5,227 bases of DNA from Spirochaetaceae bacterium (GTDB taxonomy: Bacteria; Spirochaetota; Spirochaetia; Treponematales; Breznakiellaceae), in the NCBI GenBank assembly GCA_031280455.1, contig JAITGR010000054.1, positions 1 through 5,227 on the forward strand, read 5' to 3'. This document shows positions 1-5,040 of the stretch, piece by piece. Position numbers and translations under genes: made by a program. Within the stretch, counting starts at the first letter, position 1; the number at the start of each line of letters is the position of its first letter. The notes beneath the pieces are model-generated. The model saw only the letters and a list, made by a program, of their open reading frames with translations, had not been told where the DNA came from and did not search any database.

Positions 1-2004
1 AAGGCCGCGTTCAATAAACAAAACATTTTGAAGCTGCATGGGCGAAGCCAGGTTGAATTCGTGGCCGACCATGCGCCAGGAATCAAACTGTATGGCCGCT
101 AGTTCGTTCGCAAGTTCAACGCCGTATGTGCGTAAGCCTTCTATATCTATTTGTATGCCTTCCATTTCCATTTCGGCCAGCACTGGCAAGAGCGGCATTT
201 CTTTTTTGTAAAAAAGGTCGCCGGCTTCCGCGTTTAGGCTGCCGTCGTTTTGGAATTTGTTTTTTAGCCGGAGGCACAGGTCGGCGTCTTCGGCGGAGTA
301 GCGGCAGGCTAAATCGAGCGGGATTGTATTGAAGGGTTTTCCTTTGGGTACGATGGTTTTGTAGGTGATAAAGCTGGTTATGCCCAGAAAATGGCCGCTT
401 ACTTTTTTGAGCGCGAATGATTCGCGGTCGGGGTCGATAATCCAGGCGGCGACCATGGTGTCGAAAATGGCGGCGTTCCAGCGTTTTAGTCCCCAGGCGC
501 GGCTTACTTTGTAGTCGAATTTGGCGTTGTGCGCGGCGACGCACAGTGCGCTGTCTTCCAGCAGGACGGCGAGTAGGTCTCGCACCGCGGTTGGGTCGAC
601 GAATGGCGAATCGGCGTTGGGGCCGTGGGGGGCGAGTGGGATGTAGTAGGCTTCGTTTTCGCAGAGCGCGATGGAGAGGCCGACTGGATGCGCGGTCGCT
701 GTGTCGAGTGAGTCTGTTTCAAAGTCCAGGGCGAAAAAGCCTTGTGTCCGCGCCCGGGTGAATAGGTCTTGTACTTCGGGTACGGTAAGCAGGGGGTGGT
801 ACGCGGCGTTTGTTGGCGGGATGGTTACTGGCGGCAGCATGGTGTCGTATGCCGATGTCTGCTGGGTGTGCTGCGAGGGGGTAGCGGAGGAGCCGCGCCC
901 GCGTTTGCCGGCGAGTGTTTGCGGCGGGGGGCAGGCGGGCGCGGGGCCGGAGTGTGGGGGGGCGGCGGCCTCGTGCGCGCCGGTTTGCCGGAGCTGCGCC
1001 GGTTCTCCATGGTTGTGTCCCCCCACCTGCCCGGATCTTTCTGTCGCAAGGCGCGAAAATTCCTGCGCTATCGAGCGGATTTCGTATTCTTGCAGCAGGG
1101 TGGCCGCGTCGCTGTAGTTGAGTGTGCCGGTGTTGATGGCGTTGATTTCGGTGATGGGGAGGGGGACGGTGTCGCAGAGGGTGATGAGTTTTTTGGCGAG
1201 GTAGGCGTCGTCTTTGCCGGCTGTGAGTTTTTTTCCGGTGGCGCCGTCTATGCCGGCTATGTTCTGGTAGATGTTGTCCAGGGTGCCGTAGCGGAGTATG
1301 AGGCGTTCGGCGGTTTTTTCGCCGATGCCTTTGACGCCGGGGATGTTGTCGGAGCTGTCGCCGGTGAGTGCCAGGAAGTCGAGGATGTTTTCTGGCAGGA
1401 TGCTCCACTCTCGCTGGACGGCGCTGGTGTCGATGACTTCAAAGCCTGTGAGGGGCGATTTTCTGAGTGTGCTGAATGGCTCGGTGTTGTCGGTGTTTTC
1501 TGTGCCGGGGCTTATGAAGCTGGCGCCGCTGACGACTTGTTTTTTGAGTGGGCGGAGTTCGTAGATGGTGTCGCCGACGAGTTGCAGGAGGTCTTTGTCG
1601 CCGGAAACGATGTAGCATACGCGGCTTTCCTGGCGGCATTTTTTGGCGAGTGTGGCGATGATGTCGTCGGCTTCAAAGCCTTCCCGGCGGAGTATGGGGA
1701 TGCCGAGGACGGAGAGGAAGTGTTCGATGAGTGGTATCTGGCTGTGGAGGTCGTCGGGGGCTTTGTCGCGTGTGGCTTTGTAGGCGGGGTATTCTTTGTG
1801 GCGAAAGGTTGGTTCCCGCGAGTCGAAAACCGCGGCGATGAGGCCGGGTTCTTTGCGGGTGAGTAAATTGGAGATGATTCTGCAATATCCGAATAGGGCC
1901 GAAATGTTTTGGCCTTGTTTGTTGCGTAAGGGGCGTGCGATAAACGCAAAGTACGCACGGTAAATGAGTGCGTACGAGTCTAAAAGGAATAATGGTGTAA
2001 ACAT
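1..2004 (-). CDS. polA: DNA polymerase I, N-terminal 668 residues (partial, runs off left edge)
   Basis: PolA fills gaps and removes RNA primers in replication and repair. The frame is open from ATG at 2004 to base 1 with no stop. The 5'-nuclease domain (about 1-315) shows acidic metal ligands D9, D61, E111/D113/D114 and D136/D138, and the helix-hairpin-helix motif GDSSDNIPGVKGIG (215-228). The 3'-5' exonuclease domain (about 405-600) keeps D427 and E429 (DFETDS), D497 (HNAKFD) and Y569/D573 (YSAED), so proofreading should be active, unlike in Taq. The polymerase domain begins near 605 (EMEMEGIQID) and is cut off. Relative to E. coli, exonuclease ligands are shifted by about 72 residues. An insertion near 160-195 and an Ala/Pro/His/Gln-rich linker near 326-388 explain this. 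The start sits eight residues before the first catalytic Asp, as is usual; an in-frame ATG at 2043 would add 13 residues. No Shine-Dalgarno sequence is visible. It is divergent from pheS. Confidence 0.96.
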   Translation of the reverse strand, partial: MFTPLFLLDSYALIYRAYFAFIARPLRNKQGQNISALFGYCRIISNLLTRKEPGLIAAVFDSREPTFRHKEYPAYKATRDKAPDDLHSQIPLIEHFLSVLGIPILRREGFEADDIIATLAKKCRQESRVCYIVSGDKDLLQLVGDTIYELRPLKKQVVSGASFISPGTENTDNTEPFSTLRKSPLTGFEVIDTSAVQREWSILPENILDFLALTGDSSDNIPGVKGIGEKTAERLILRYGTLDNIYQNIAGIDGATGKKLTAGKDDAYLAKKLITLCDTVPLPITEINAINTGTLNYSDAATLLQEYEIRSIAQEFSRLATERSGQVGGHNHGEPAQLRQTGAHEAAAPPHSGPAPACPPPQTLAGKRGRGSSATPSQHTQQTSAYDTMLPPVTIPPTNAAYHPLLTVPEVQDLFTRARTQGFFALDFETDSLDTATAHPVGLSIALCENEAYYIPLAPHGPNADSPFVDPTAVRDLLAVLLEDSALCVAAHNAKFDYKVSRAWGLKRWNAAIFDTMVAAWIIDPDRESFALKKVSGHFLGITSFITYKTIVPKGKPFNTIPLDLACRYSAEDADLCLRLKNKFQNDGSLNAEAGDLFYKKEMPLLPVLAEMEMEGIQIDIEGLRTYGVELANELAAIQFDSWRMVGHEFNLASPMQLQNVLFIERGL
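926..962 (+). other. G-run cluster, possible G-quadruplex, inside polA
   Basis: The plus strand carries four G runs of three or more: 926-931 (6), 937-939 (3), 943-946 (4) and 956-962 (7), separated by 5, 3 and 9 bases. This is the template strand for polA, and it encodes the proline-rich part of the inter-domain linker. The last loop is longer than the classical limit of 7, so quadruplex formation is plausible but not assured. Confidence 0.4.
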
Positions 2005-2011
2005 AATGCCG

Positions 2012-2021
2012 CATACTGTAG
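2012..2021 (-). promoter_or_regulatory. possible polA -10 region
   Basis: On the minus strand the sequence CTACAGTATG lies 7 nt upstream of the polA ATG. TACAGT (2020-2015) matches TATAAT at four of six positions. Transcription from it would begin only a few bases before the ATG, which would fit the missing Shine-Dalgarno. No good -35 hexamer is found at 16-18 bp, so this is weak. It is 9/10 identical to the stretch just before pheS. Confidence 0.3.
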
Positions 2022-2062
2022 CGTATTGCGTGTTTCCGCGCATAGAGGGGCGTGCAAATCGC

Positions 2063-2159
2063 CCCCCGCCGCTCCGCGGCGGCTCCCGCGCGCCAAGCAT
2101 TTTTGCCTTATCAAATGTGCTGCGCGCCTTCGGCGCTCTTGAAAAAGCGGCGGGGGCGG
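2063..2159 (+). repeat. palindromic intergenic repeat, copy A (MITE-like or REP-like)
   Basis: The element is bounded by an exact 11-bp inverted repeat: CCCCCGCCGCT at 2063-2073 and AGCGGCGGGGG at 2146-2156. Inside lie two triloop hairpins, CCGCCGC-TCC-GCGGCGG (2066-2082) and GCGCC-TTC-GGCGC (2124-2136). Between them is a non-palindromic core containing GCCAAGCATTTTTGCCTT. The core, and the right-end word GCGGGGGCGG (2150-2159), recur in the same order and orientation after rpn (copy B). It fills most of the polA/pheS intergenic space and ends 15 bp before the pheS start. It has no coding capacity I can recognise. Being a mobile or amplified repeat is an inference from two copies. Confidence 0.7.
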
Positions 2160-2167
2160 CCTACTAT
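2139..2167 (+). promoter_or_regulatory. putative pheS promoter giving a leaderless or near-leaderless mRNA
   Basis: TTGAAA (2139-2144) and TACTAT (2162-2167) are 17 bp apart, the preferred sigma-70 spacing; each matches consensus at four or more positions. A start point about 7 bp downstream would fall at the pheS ATG (2175). An overlapping alternative -10 is TATAGT (2165-2170), with a 20-bp spacer. No Shine-Dalgarno sequence precedes the ATG; the only G-rich stretch is the end of repeat A. The -35 box lies inside repeat A. Confidence 0.4.
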
Positions 2168-2174
2168 AGTATGT

Positions 2175-3836
2175 ATGGATACACAAAACATTGCGGCTAG
2201 TCTGCATCCGCTGGAGATAAAGGTTATACTCGCGTTCGAGCCTGGCGCGGAGCTTTCCGCCGAAATAATTGAGCAGCGCCTCGCGCTTAAAGCCGGAAAC
2301 GGTAACCAGGCGCTGCGTTGGCTGGCAGGCAAGGATATTGTTGCCGAGAGCCGGCGCGAAAAGGCGGTTTTTTACGAACTGACGCAGTTGGGTGGTTTGT
2401 GGGCGGAACAGGGGTCGCCTGAGCAGCGTCTTGTCGCGCTGGCGGTGCCTGCGGGTGCGTCTGTGGAGGCGTTTACGTTGCCGGAGGCCGCCTGTAAAGC
2501 CGGTCTCGACGCAAAAGATGCCGGCAGCGCGTTTGGCGCTCTTGCCAAGGCCGGTATTCTTGCCCTGGACGCGGCGAAACGGCTTGTGTTGAAAAATCCG
2601 CCGCCGGCGGATTTTTTCGCGCCGCTTGTGTCGCTGCTGGCGCGTGGCAAGAACGGGCGGTTTGCCGGCGCGGGTTTGCCGGCGGCGGAACAGGCGGTGC
2701 TGGCGGCGGTCTCGAAAAAGCGCGGCGCGCAGGACGCGGCGTTTCGGGTTGTGGAGCGCGAGACGGTGTGGTACCAGTTTACCGCCTGCAAAACGGCGCT
2801 CGCCGTCGCGCTCGAAAAATCCGGCATCGATGGCAGCGAAACCGGCCCGCTTACGGCGCAGATGCTAAAGACAGGCTCGTGGAAAACCGCCGTGTTCCGG
2901 CCGTATAACGTGCATGTCCCGCCGTCCCGTCTTCTTATTGGCCGCACCAATCCCTACGCCCAGTTTTTGGAAGACACCAAAGACAAACTGGTTTCGCTGG
3001 GGTTTGAAGAATTCGACGGCCCGCTTATTGAAACGGAATTCTGGAATTCGGACGCGTTGTTCATGCCGCAGTTTCATTCCGCCCGCGATATTCACGACGT
3101 ATACCACATAGCGTCGCCGGTCAGCGCAAAGACGATAGACGGCCACTGGCTTGCCAATGTGGCGGCGGCGCACGAAAACGGCGGCACAACCGGCAGCCGC
3201 GGCTGGAACTACACGTTTGACCGCGACTTTACCAAACGGCTTATTTTACGCAGCCAGGGAACCGTTATGTCCGCGAAAACACTGCCGCACGCGAAAATCC
3301 CCGGCAAATACTTTGGCATTCTCCGCTGCTTCCGGTACGATAAAGTGGACGCGACGCATCTTTCGGACTTTTACCAGACTGAAGGCATTGTACTGGGCGA
3401 AAATGTCAACCTAAAAACGCTGCTGGGTATGCTGGAAATGTTCGCCGTCGAGGTCGCGGGGGCGGAAGACGTAAAATACGTCCCTGGCTACTTCCCTTTT
3501 ACCGAGCCGTCTATTGAAGTACACATAAAACATCCGCAGTTGGGTTGGTTTGAACTGGGAGGTTCCGGCCTGTTCCGGCCTGAAGTAACCGAATCGCTCG
3601 GTGTTCATGTACCTGTTGCCGCGTGGGGTATAGGCATAGACCGCATGGCGCTGATGGCTTTGGGGCTGTCTGACTTGCGCGAGCTGTTTAGCAACGACAT
3701 AGACGCTGTTCGCGCCCGCCGCGCGGGCTTGGCAGTCTGCAGCCGCCCTCGGGCCAAACACGCGGGGGTAGACCAGCGCGCAGGCGCGATTTTCGTTTCT
3801 GGAGGTTGCGCAAAGTCGTCGAAGGGCGTACAGTGA
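2175..3836 (+). CDS. pheS: phenylalanyl-tRNA synthetase alpha subunit, archaeal/eukaryotic type
   Basis: PheS is the catalytic subunit of the cytoplasmic (alpha-beta)2 enzyme that charges tRNA-Phe. Residues about 10-75 look like a winged helix (HPLEIKVILAF to FYELTQLG), followed by Ala-rich linking modules to about 235. The class II catalytic core begins near 241 (FRPYNVHVPPSRLL), with NPYAQF at 259-264 and EFWNSDALFMPQFHSARD matching the archaeal/eukaryotic family. Motif 2 is CFRYDKVDATHLSDFYQTEG (R387) and motif 3 is GIGIDRMALMALG (R490). The 553-residue length exceeds what I expect by about 37: the family normally ends shortly after DLRELFSNDID (500-510), but here a basic Ala/Gly-rich tail runs to 553. 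I chose ATG 2175 because upstream in-frame ATGs (from 2052) would translate repeat A. pheT is not adjacent, so the beta subunit must be encoded elsewhere. rpn starts 4 nt after the stop. Confidence 0.95.
   Translation: MDTQNIAASLHPLEIKVILAFEPGAELSAEIIEQRLALKAGNGNQALRWLAGKDIVAESRREKAVFYELTQLGGLWAEQGSPEQRLVALAVPAGASVEAFTLPEAACKAGLDAKDAGSAFGALAKAGILALDAAKRLVLKNPPPADFFAPLVSLLARGKNGRFAGAGLPAAEQAVLAAVSKKRGAQDAAFRVVERETVWYQFTACKTALAVALEKSGIDGSETGPLTAQMLKTGSWKTAVFRPYNVHVPPSRLLIGRTNPYAQFLEDTKDKLVSLGFEEFDGPLIETEFWNSDALFMPQFHSARDIHDVYHIASPVSAKTIDGHWLANVAAAHENGGTTGSRGWNYTFDRDFTKRLILRSQGTVMSAKTLPHAKIPGKYFGILRCFRYDKVDATHLSDFYQTEGIVLGENVNLKTLLGMLEMFAVEVAGAEDVKYVPGYFPFTEPSIEVHIKHPQLGWFELGGSGLFRPEVTESLGVHVPVAAWGIGIDRMALMALGLSDLRELFSNDIDAVRARRAGLAVCSRPRAKHAGVDQRAGAIFVSGGCAKSSKGVQ
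3714..3728 (+). repeat. triloop hairpin at the start of the pheS tail
   Basis: GCCCGC-CGC-GCGGGC is a perfect 6-bp stem with a 3-base loop. It lies exactly where the PheS sequence leaves the expected family end (residues about 514-518). It has the same form as the intergenic triloop hairpins but no sequence identity long enough to prove kinship. Confidence 0.5.
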
Positions 3837-3840
3837 ATGA

Positions 3841-4689
3841 ATGGCCGCGAACAGCAAGTACAAAGACAGCGTGTTCTCCTTTCTTTTCAGCGACGCGGAT
3901 GCCCTGCGCGAACTTTATGGCGCTCTCGAAGGGGTAACGCCGCCGCCGGACATACCGGTTGAAATCAACACGCTTTCAGACGTTCTCTATATGGGCCAGC
4001 TCAACGACATTTCGTTTACCATCGGCAATGTTCTGGTCGTTGTCATGGAACACCAAAGCACGATAAACCCTAACATGCCGCTGCGCCTGCTCGTCTACAT
4101 CGCGCGCATCTACGAAAAAATCGTGGAACGCCGCAACCTGTACAAAAGCGTTCTGGAGAAGATTCCCGCGCCCGAGTTCATCGTGCTGTACAACGGGACA
4201 AAACCCTGGCCCGACCAGACAGCGCTGAAGCTCTCCGACGCTTTCAAAGACGCCGGCGGATTGCGAGGATGCGTTTCCGCGCCGCTGGAACTGGAGGTGA
4301 AGGTGTACAACATCAACAAAGGGCACAATGCGGAGATAGCGCGCAAGTGCGAGAAACTGTGCGGCTACAGTGTTTTTGTGGACAAGGTGCGGGAAATGGA
4401 GCGGGAGTTGCCGAAAGAATTGGCGATGAAGGCGGCGATAGAGTATTGCGTAAAACACAATGTTTTAAGGGGGTTTTTAGAAACCCACGGTTTGGAGGTA
4501 ATGAACATGCTGATAACAGAATGGGACACAGAAGAAGCGAAAGAAGTCTGGTATGAAGAAGGCCTGGAGAAGGAGCGGGAAACAACGATAAAAAGCCTTC
4601 TGCGGTTTGGTATGCGGCACGAGAAAATCGCCGGTATACTAAACCTGCCGCTTGCCGTGGTCGAACAGTACCACACTTCCCCGGACTGA
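3841..4689 (+). CDS. Rpn-family PD-(D/E)XK nuclease / putative transposase-like protein
   Basis: The 282-residue product resembles the Rpn (recombination-promoting nuclease, YhgA-like) family. The opening KYKDSVFSFLFSD is typical of these proteins. The likely catalytic core is D56 (LNDISF), then a beta strand and E70-H-Q72 (VVVMEHQST), an ExQ version of the PD-(D/E)XK signature. It is followed by a helix beginning PNMPLRLLVYIARIYEKIV. FIVLYNGTKPWP is another hallmark segment. A charged region (about 230-250, EEAKEVWYEEGLEKERE) leads to a C-terminal helix-turn-helix-like end (EKIAGILNLPLAVVEQY, 261-277). Characterised homologues are DNA endonucleases that raise RecA-independent recombination. 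No upstream in-frame start exists because TGA at 3838-3840 abuts the ATG. The gene sits 4 nt after the pheS stop without a well-spaced Shine-Dalgarno, so it may depend on translational coupling. Repeat copy B begins just past its stop. Intact; activity here is inferred. Confidence 0.85.
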   Translation: MAANSKYKDSVFSFLFSDADALRELYGALEGVTPPPDIPVEINTLSDVLYMGQLNDISFTIGNVLVVVMEHQSTINPNMPLRLLVYIARIYEKIVERRNLYKSVLEKIPAPEFIVLYNGTKPWPDQTALKLSDAFKDAGGLRGCVSAPLELEVKVYNINKGHNAEIARKCEKLCGYSVFVDKVREMERELPKELAMKAAIEYCVKHNVLRGFLETHGLEVMNMLITEWDTEEAKEVWYEEGLEKERETTIKSLLRFGMRHEKIAGILNLPLAVVEQYHTSPD

Positions 4690-4763
4690 ACAGCGGCCTC
4701 GCCTCGCCGCCGCCGCCTACGGCGGCTCCCGCCCCGCCAAGCATTTTTGCCTTGTCGGATGTG

Positions 4764-4783
4764 GCCGCAAAACGGCTTTGCCG
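4764..4783 (+). repeat. two mutually exclusive small hairpins
   Basis: GCCG (4764-4767), CGGC (4773-4776) and GCCG (4780-4783) occur in a row. The central CGGC can pair with the left copy (loop CAAAA) or the right copy (loop TTT), but not both. The stems are only 4 bp, so this may be incidental. Confidence 0.4.
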
Positions 4784-4792
4784 GGTTGCTTC

Positions 4793-4817
4793 TGGAGTTT
4801 GGCTTCGCCAAACTCCA
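4793..4817 (+). repeat. perfect 11-bp-stem triloop hairpin
   Basis: TGGAGTTTGGC (4793-4803), loop TTC, GCCAAACTCCA (4807-4817). All eleven pairs are Watson-Crick. There is no T-tract afterwards, so it is not a standard intrinsic terminator. Confidence 0.85.
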
Positions 4818-4818
4818 C

Positions 4819-4843
4819 GCCCAAGGCGCAAAGCGCCTTGGGC
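4819..4843 (+). repeat. perfect 11-bp-stem triloop hairpin
   Basis: GCCCAAGGCGC (4819-4829), loop AAA, GCGCCTTGGGC (4833-4843). It follows the previous hairpin after a single base. The word GCGCAAAGCGCC at its tip recurs in the next hairpin. Confidence 0.85.
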
Positions 4844-4865
4844 TGGTTGCTGGATTGGGGCGGGG

Positions 4866-4894
4866 GCGGATTGGGCGCAAAGCGCCAAATCCGC
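4866..4894 (+). repeat. 13-position-stem triloop hairpin with one mismatch
   Basis: GCGGATTGGGCGC (4866-4878), loop AAA, GCGCCAAATCCGC (4882-4894). Twelve of thirteen positions pair; G4873 faces A4887. It overlaps the right-end word of repeat B by 4 bp. Confidence 0.8.
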
Positions 4895-4915
4895 TGGGGT
4901 AGTAGTGGATGTCGC

Positions 4916-4941
4916 CCCAAATAGCATCCTTGCTGTTTGGG
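4916..4941 (+). repeat. 11-bp-stem tetraloop hairpin
   Basis: CCCAAATAGCA (4916-4926), loop TCCT, TGCTGTTTGGG (4931-4941). Ten Watson-Crick pairs plus one T-G wobble (4922/4935). A wobble in RNA sense favours folding of the plus-strand transcript, which reads towards leuC. Confidence 0.75.
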
Positions 4942-4956
4942 CTTACTGGATTTGTA

Positions 4957-4974
4957 GCCGGCCTCCATGCCGGC
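4957..4974 (+). repeat. GCCGGC inverted/direct repeat
   Basis: GCCGGC at 4957-4962 and 4969-4974 flank CTCCAT. Because GCCGGC is its own reverse complement, it can form a 6-bp hairpin or be read as a direct repeat with a 12-bp period. Confidence 0.65.
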
Positions 4975-4995
4975 CTAAGGAAGCAGATAACGCGG

Positions 4996-5019
4996 TTTTT
5001 TGCGCTGCTGCGCAAGAAA
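4996..5019 (+). repeat. hairpin just upstream of the leuC ribosome binding site
   Basis: TTTTTTGCGC (4996-5005), loop TGCT, GCGCAAGAAA (5010-5019), with one T-G wobble. It ends 9 bases before the leuC AGGAG and might influence ribosome access. The T-run lies on the 5' side, so it is not a terminator for rightward transcription. Confidence 0.55.
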
Positions 5020-5028
5020 TGCGCCTAA

Positions 5029-5033
5029 AGGAG
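5029..5033 (+). promoter_or_regulatory. leuC ribosome binding site
   Basis: AGGAG lies 7 nt before ATG 5041 but only 1 nt before the in-frame ATG 5035, so it decides for 5041. It is the only well-formed Shine-Dalgarno with proper spacing in the window; polA, pheS and rpn lack one. Confidence 0.85.
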
Positions 5034-5040
5034 TATGGGT

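Larger units (their letters stand above)
4712..4869 (+). repeat. palindromic intergenic repeat, copy B (expanded)
   Basis: It starts with triloop hairpin GCCGCC-TAC-GGCGGC (4712-4726). The shared core GGCGGCTCCCGC (4721-4732), GCCAAGCATTTTTGCCTT (4736-4753) and ATGTG (4759-4763) aligns with copy A with one indel and a few substitutions. Copy A's right-end word GCGGGGGCGG recurs at 4860-4869. Between core and right end, copy B is about 65 bp longer than copy A because it holds the 11-bp-stem hairpins at 4793-4817 and 4819-4843. It begins 22 bp after the rpn stop. The core match is clear; the extent to 4869 is less certain. Confidence 0.65.
4690..5034. other. gene-free, hairpin-dense intergenic region between rpn and leuC
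   Basis: No convincing gene is present in these 345 bases. They contain repeat copy B and a run of about eight inverted repeats, most with 3- or 4-base loops, leading up to the leuC ribosome binding site. The open frames that cross it are by-products of GC-rich palindromes. No run of Leu codons suggestive of a leucine attenuator, and no T-box motif, was seen. It could be an aggregate of small mobile repeats, a structured leader RNA for leuC, or both. Confidence 0.75.

Noticed and set aside
240..730. Loss of proofreading in PolA
   Set aside because: Checked because some bacterial PolA enzymes lack it, but D427, E429, D497, Y569 and D573 are all present.
769..1866. Plus-strand open frame of 365 codons
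   Set aside because: It lies exactly codon-on-codon antisense to polA and stays open because polA here lacks TTA, CTA and TCA codons. The product is a Gly/Val/Ala/Phe-rich mirror with no recognisable domain; polA motifs on the other strand are unambiguous.
2052..2174. Upstream in-frame start for pheS at 2052
   Set aside because: The extra 41 residues would be translated from the palindromic repeat and resemble no PheS N-terminus. ATG 2175 starts just before the winged-helix region.
3009..3049. Three GAATTC sites in 41 bp
   Set aside because: They fall in conserved PheS codons (EEF, TEF, GNS-type segment), so protein sequence explains them.
3837..3839. ATG at 3837 overlapping the pheS end as a start codon
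   Set aside because: It is out of frame with rpn and leads into an Arg/Gln-rich nonsense frame. The Rpn-like N-terminus begins at 3841.
4712..4726. Intrinsic terminator for rpn
   Set aside because: The stem is GC-rich and close to the stop, but no T-tract follows directly; the TTTTT at 4744-4748 is 18 bp beyond the stem.
4690..5034. CRISPR array, T-box or leucine attenuator
   Set aside because: The hairpins differ in sequence and spacing, there are no equal spacers, no T-box consensus and no peptide with a Leu run.
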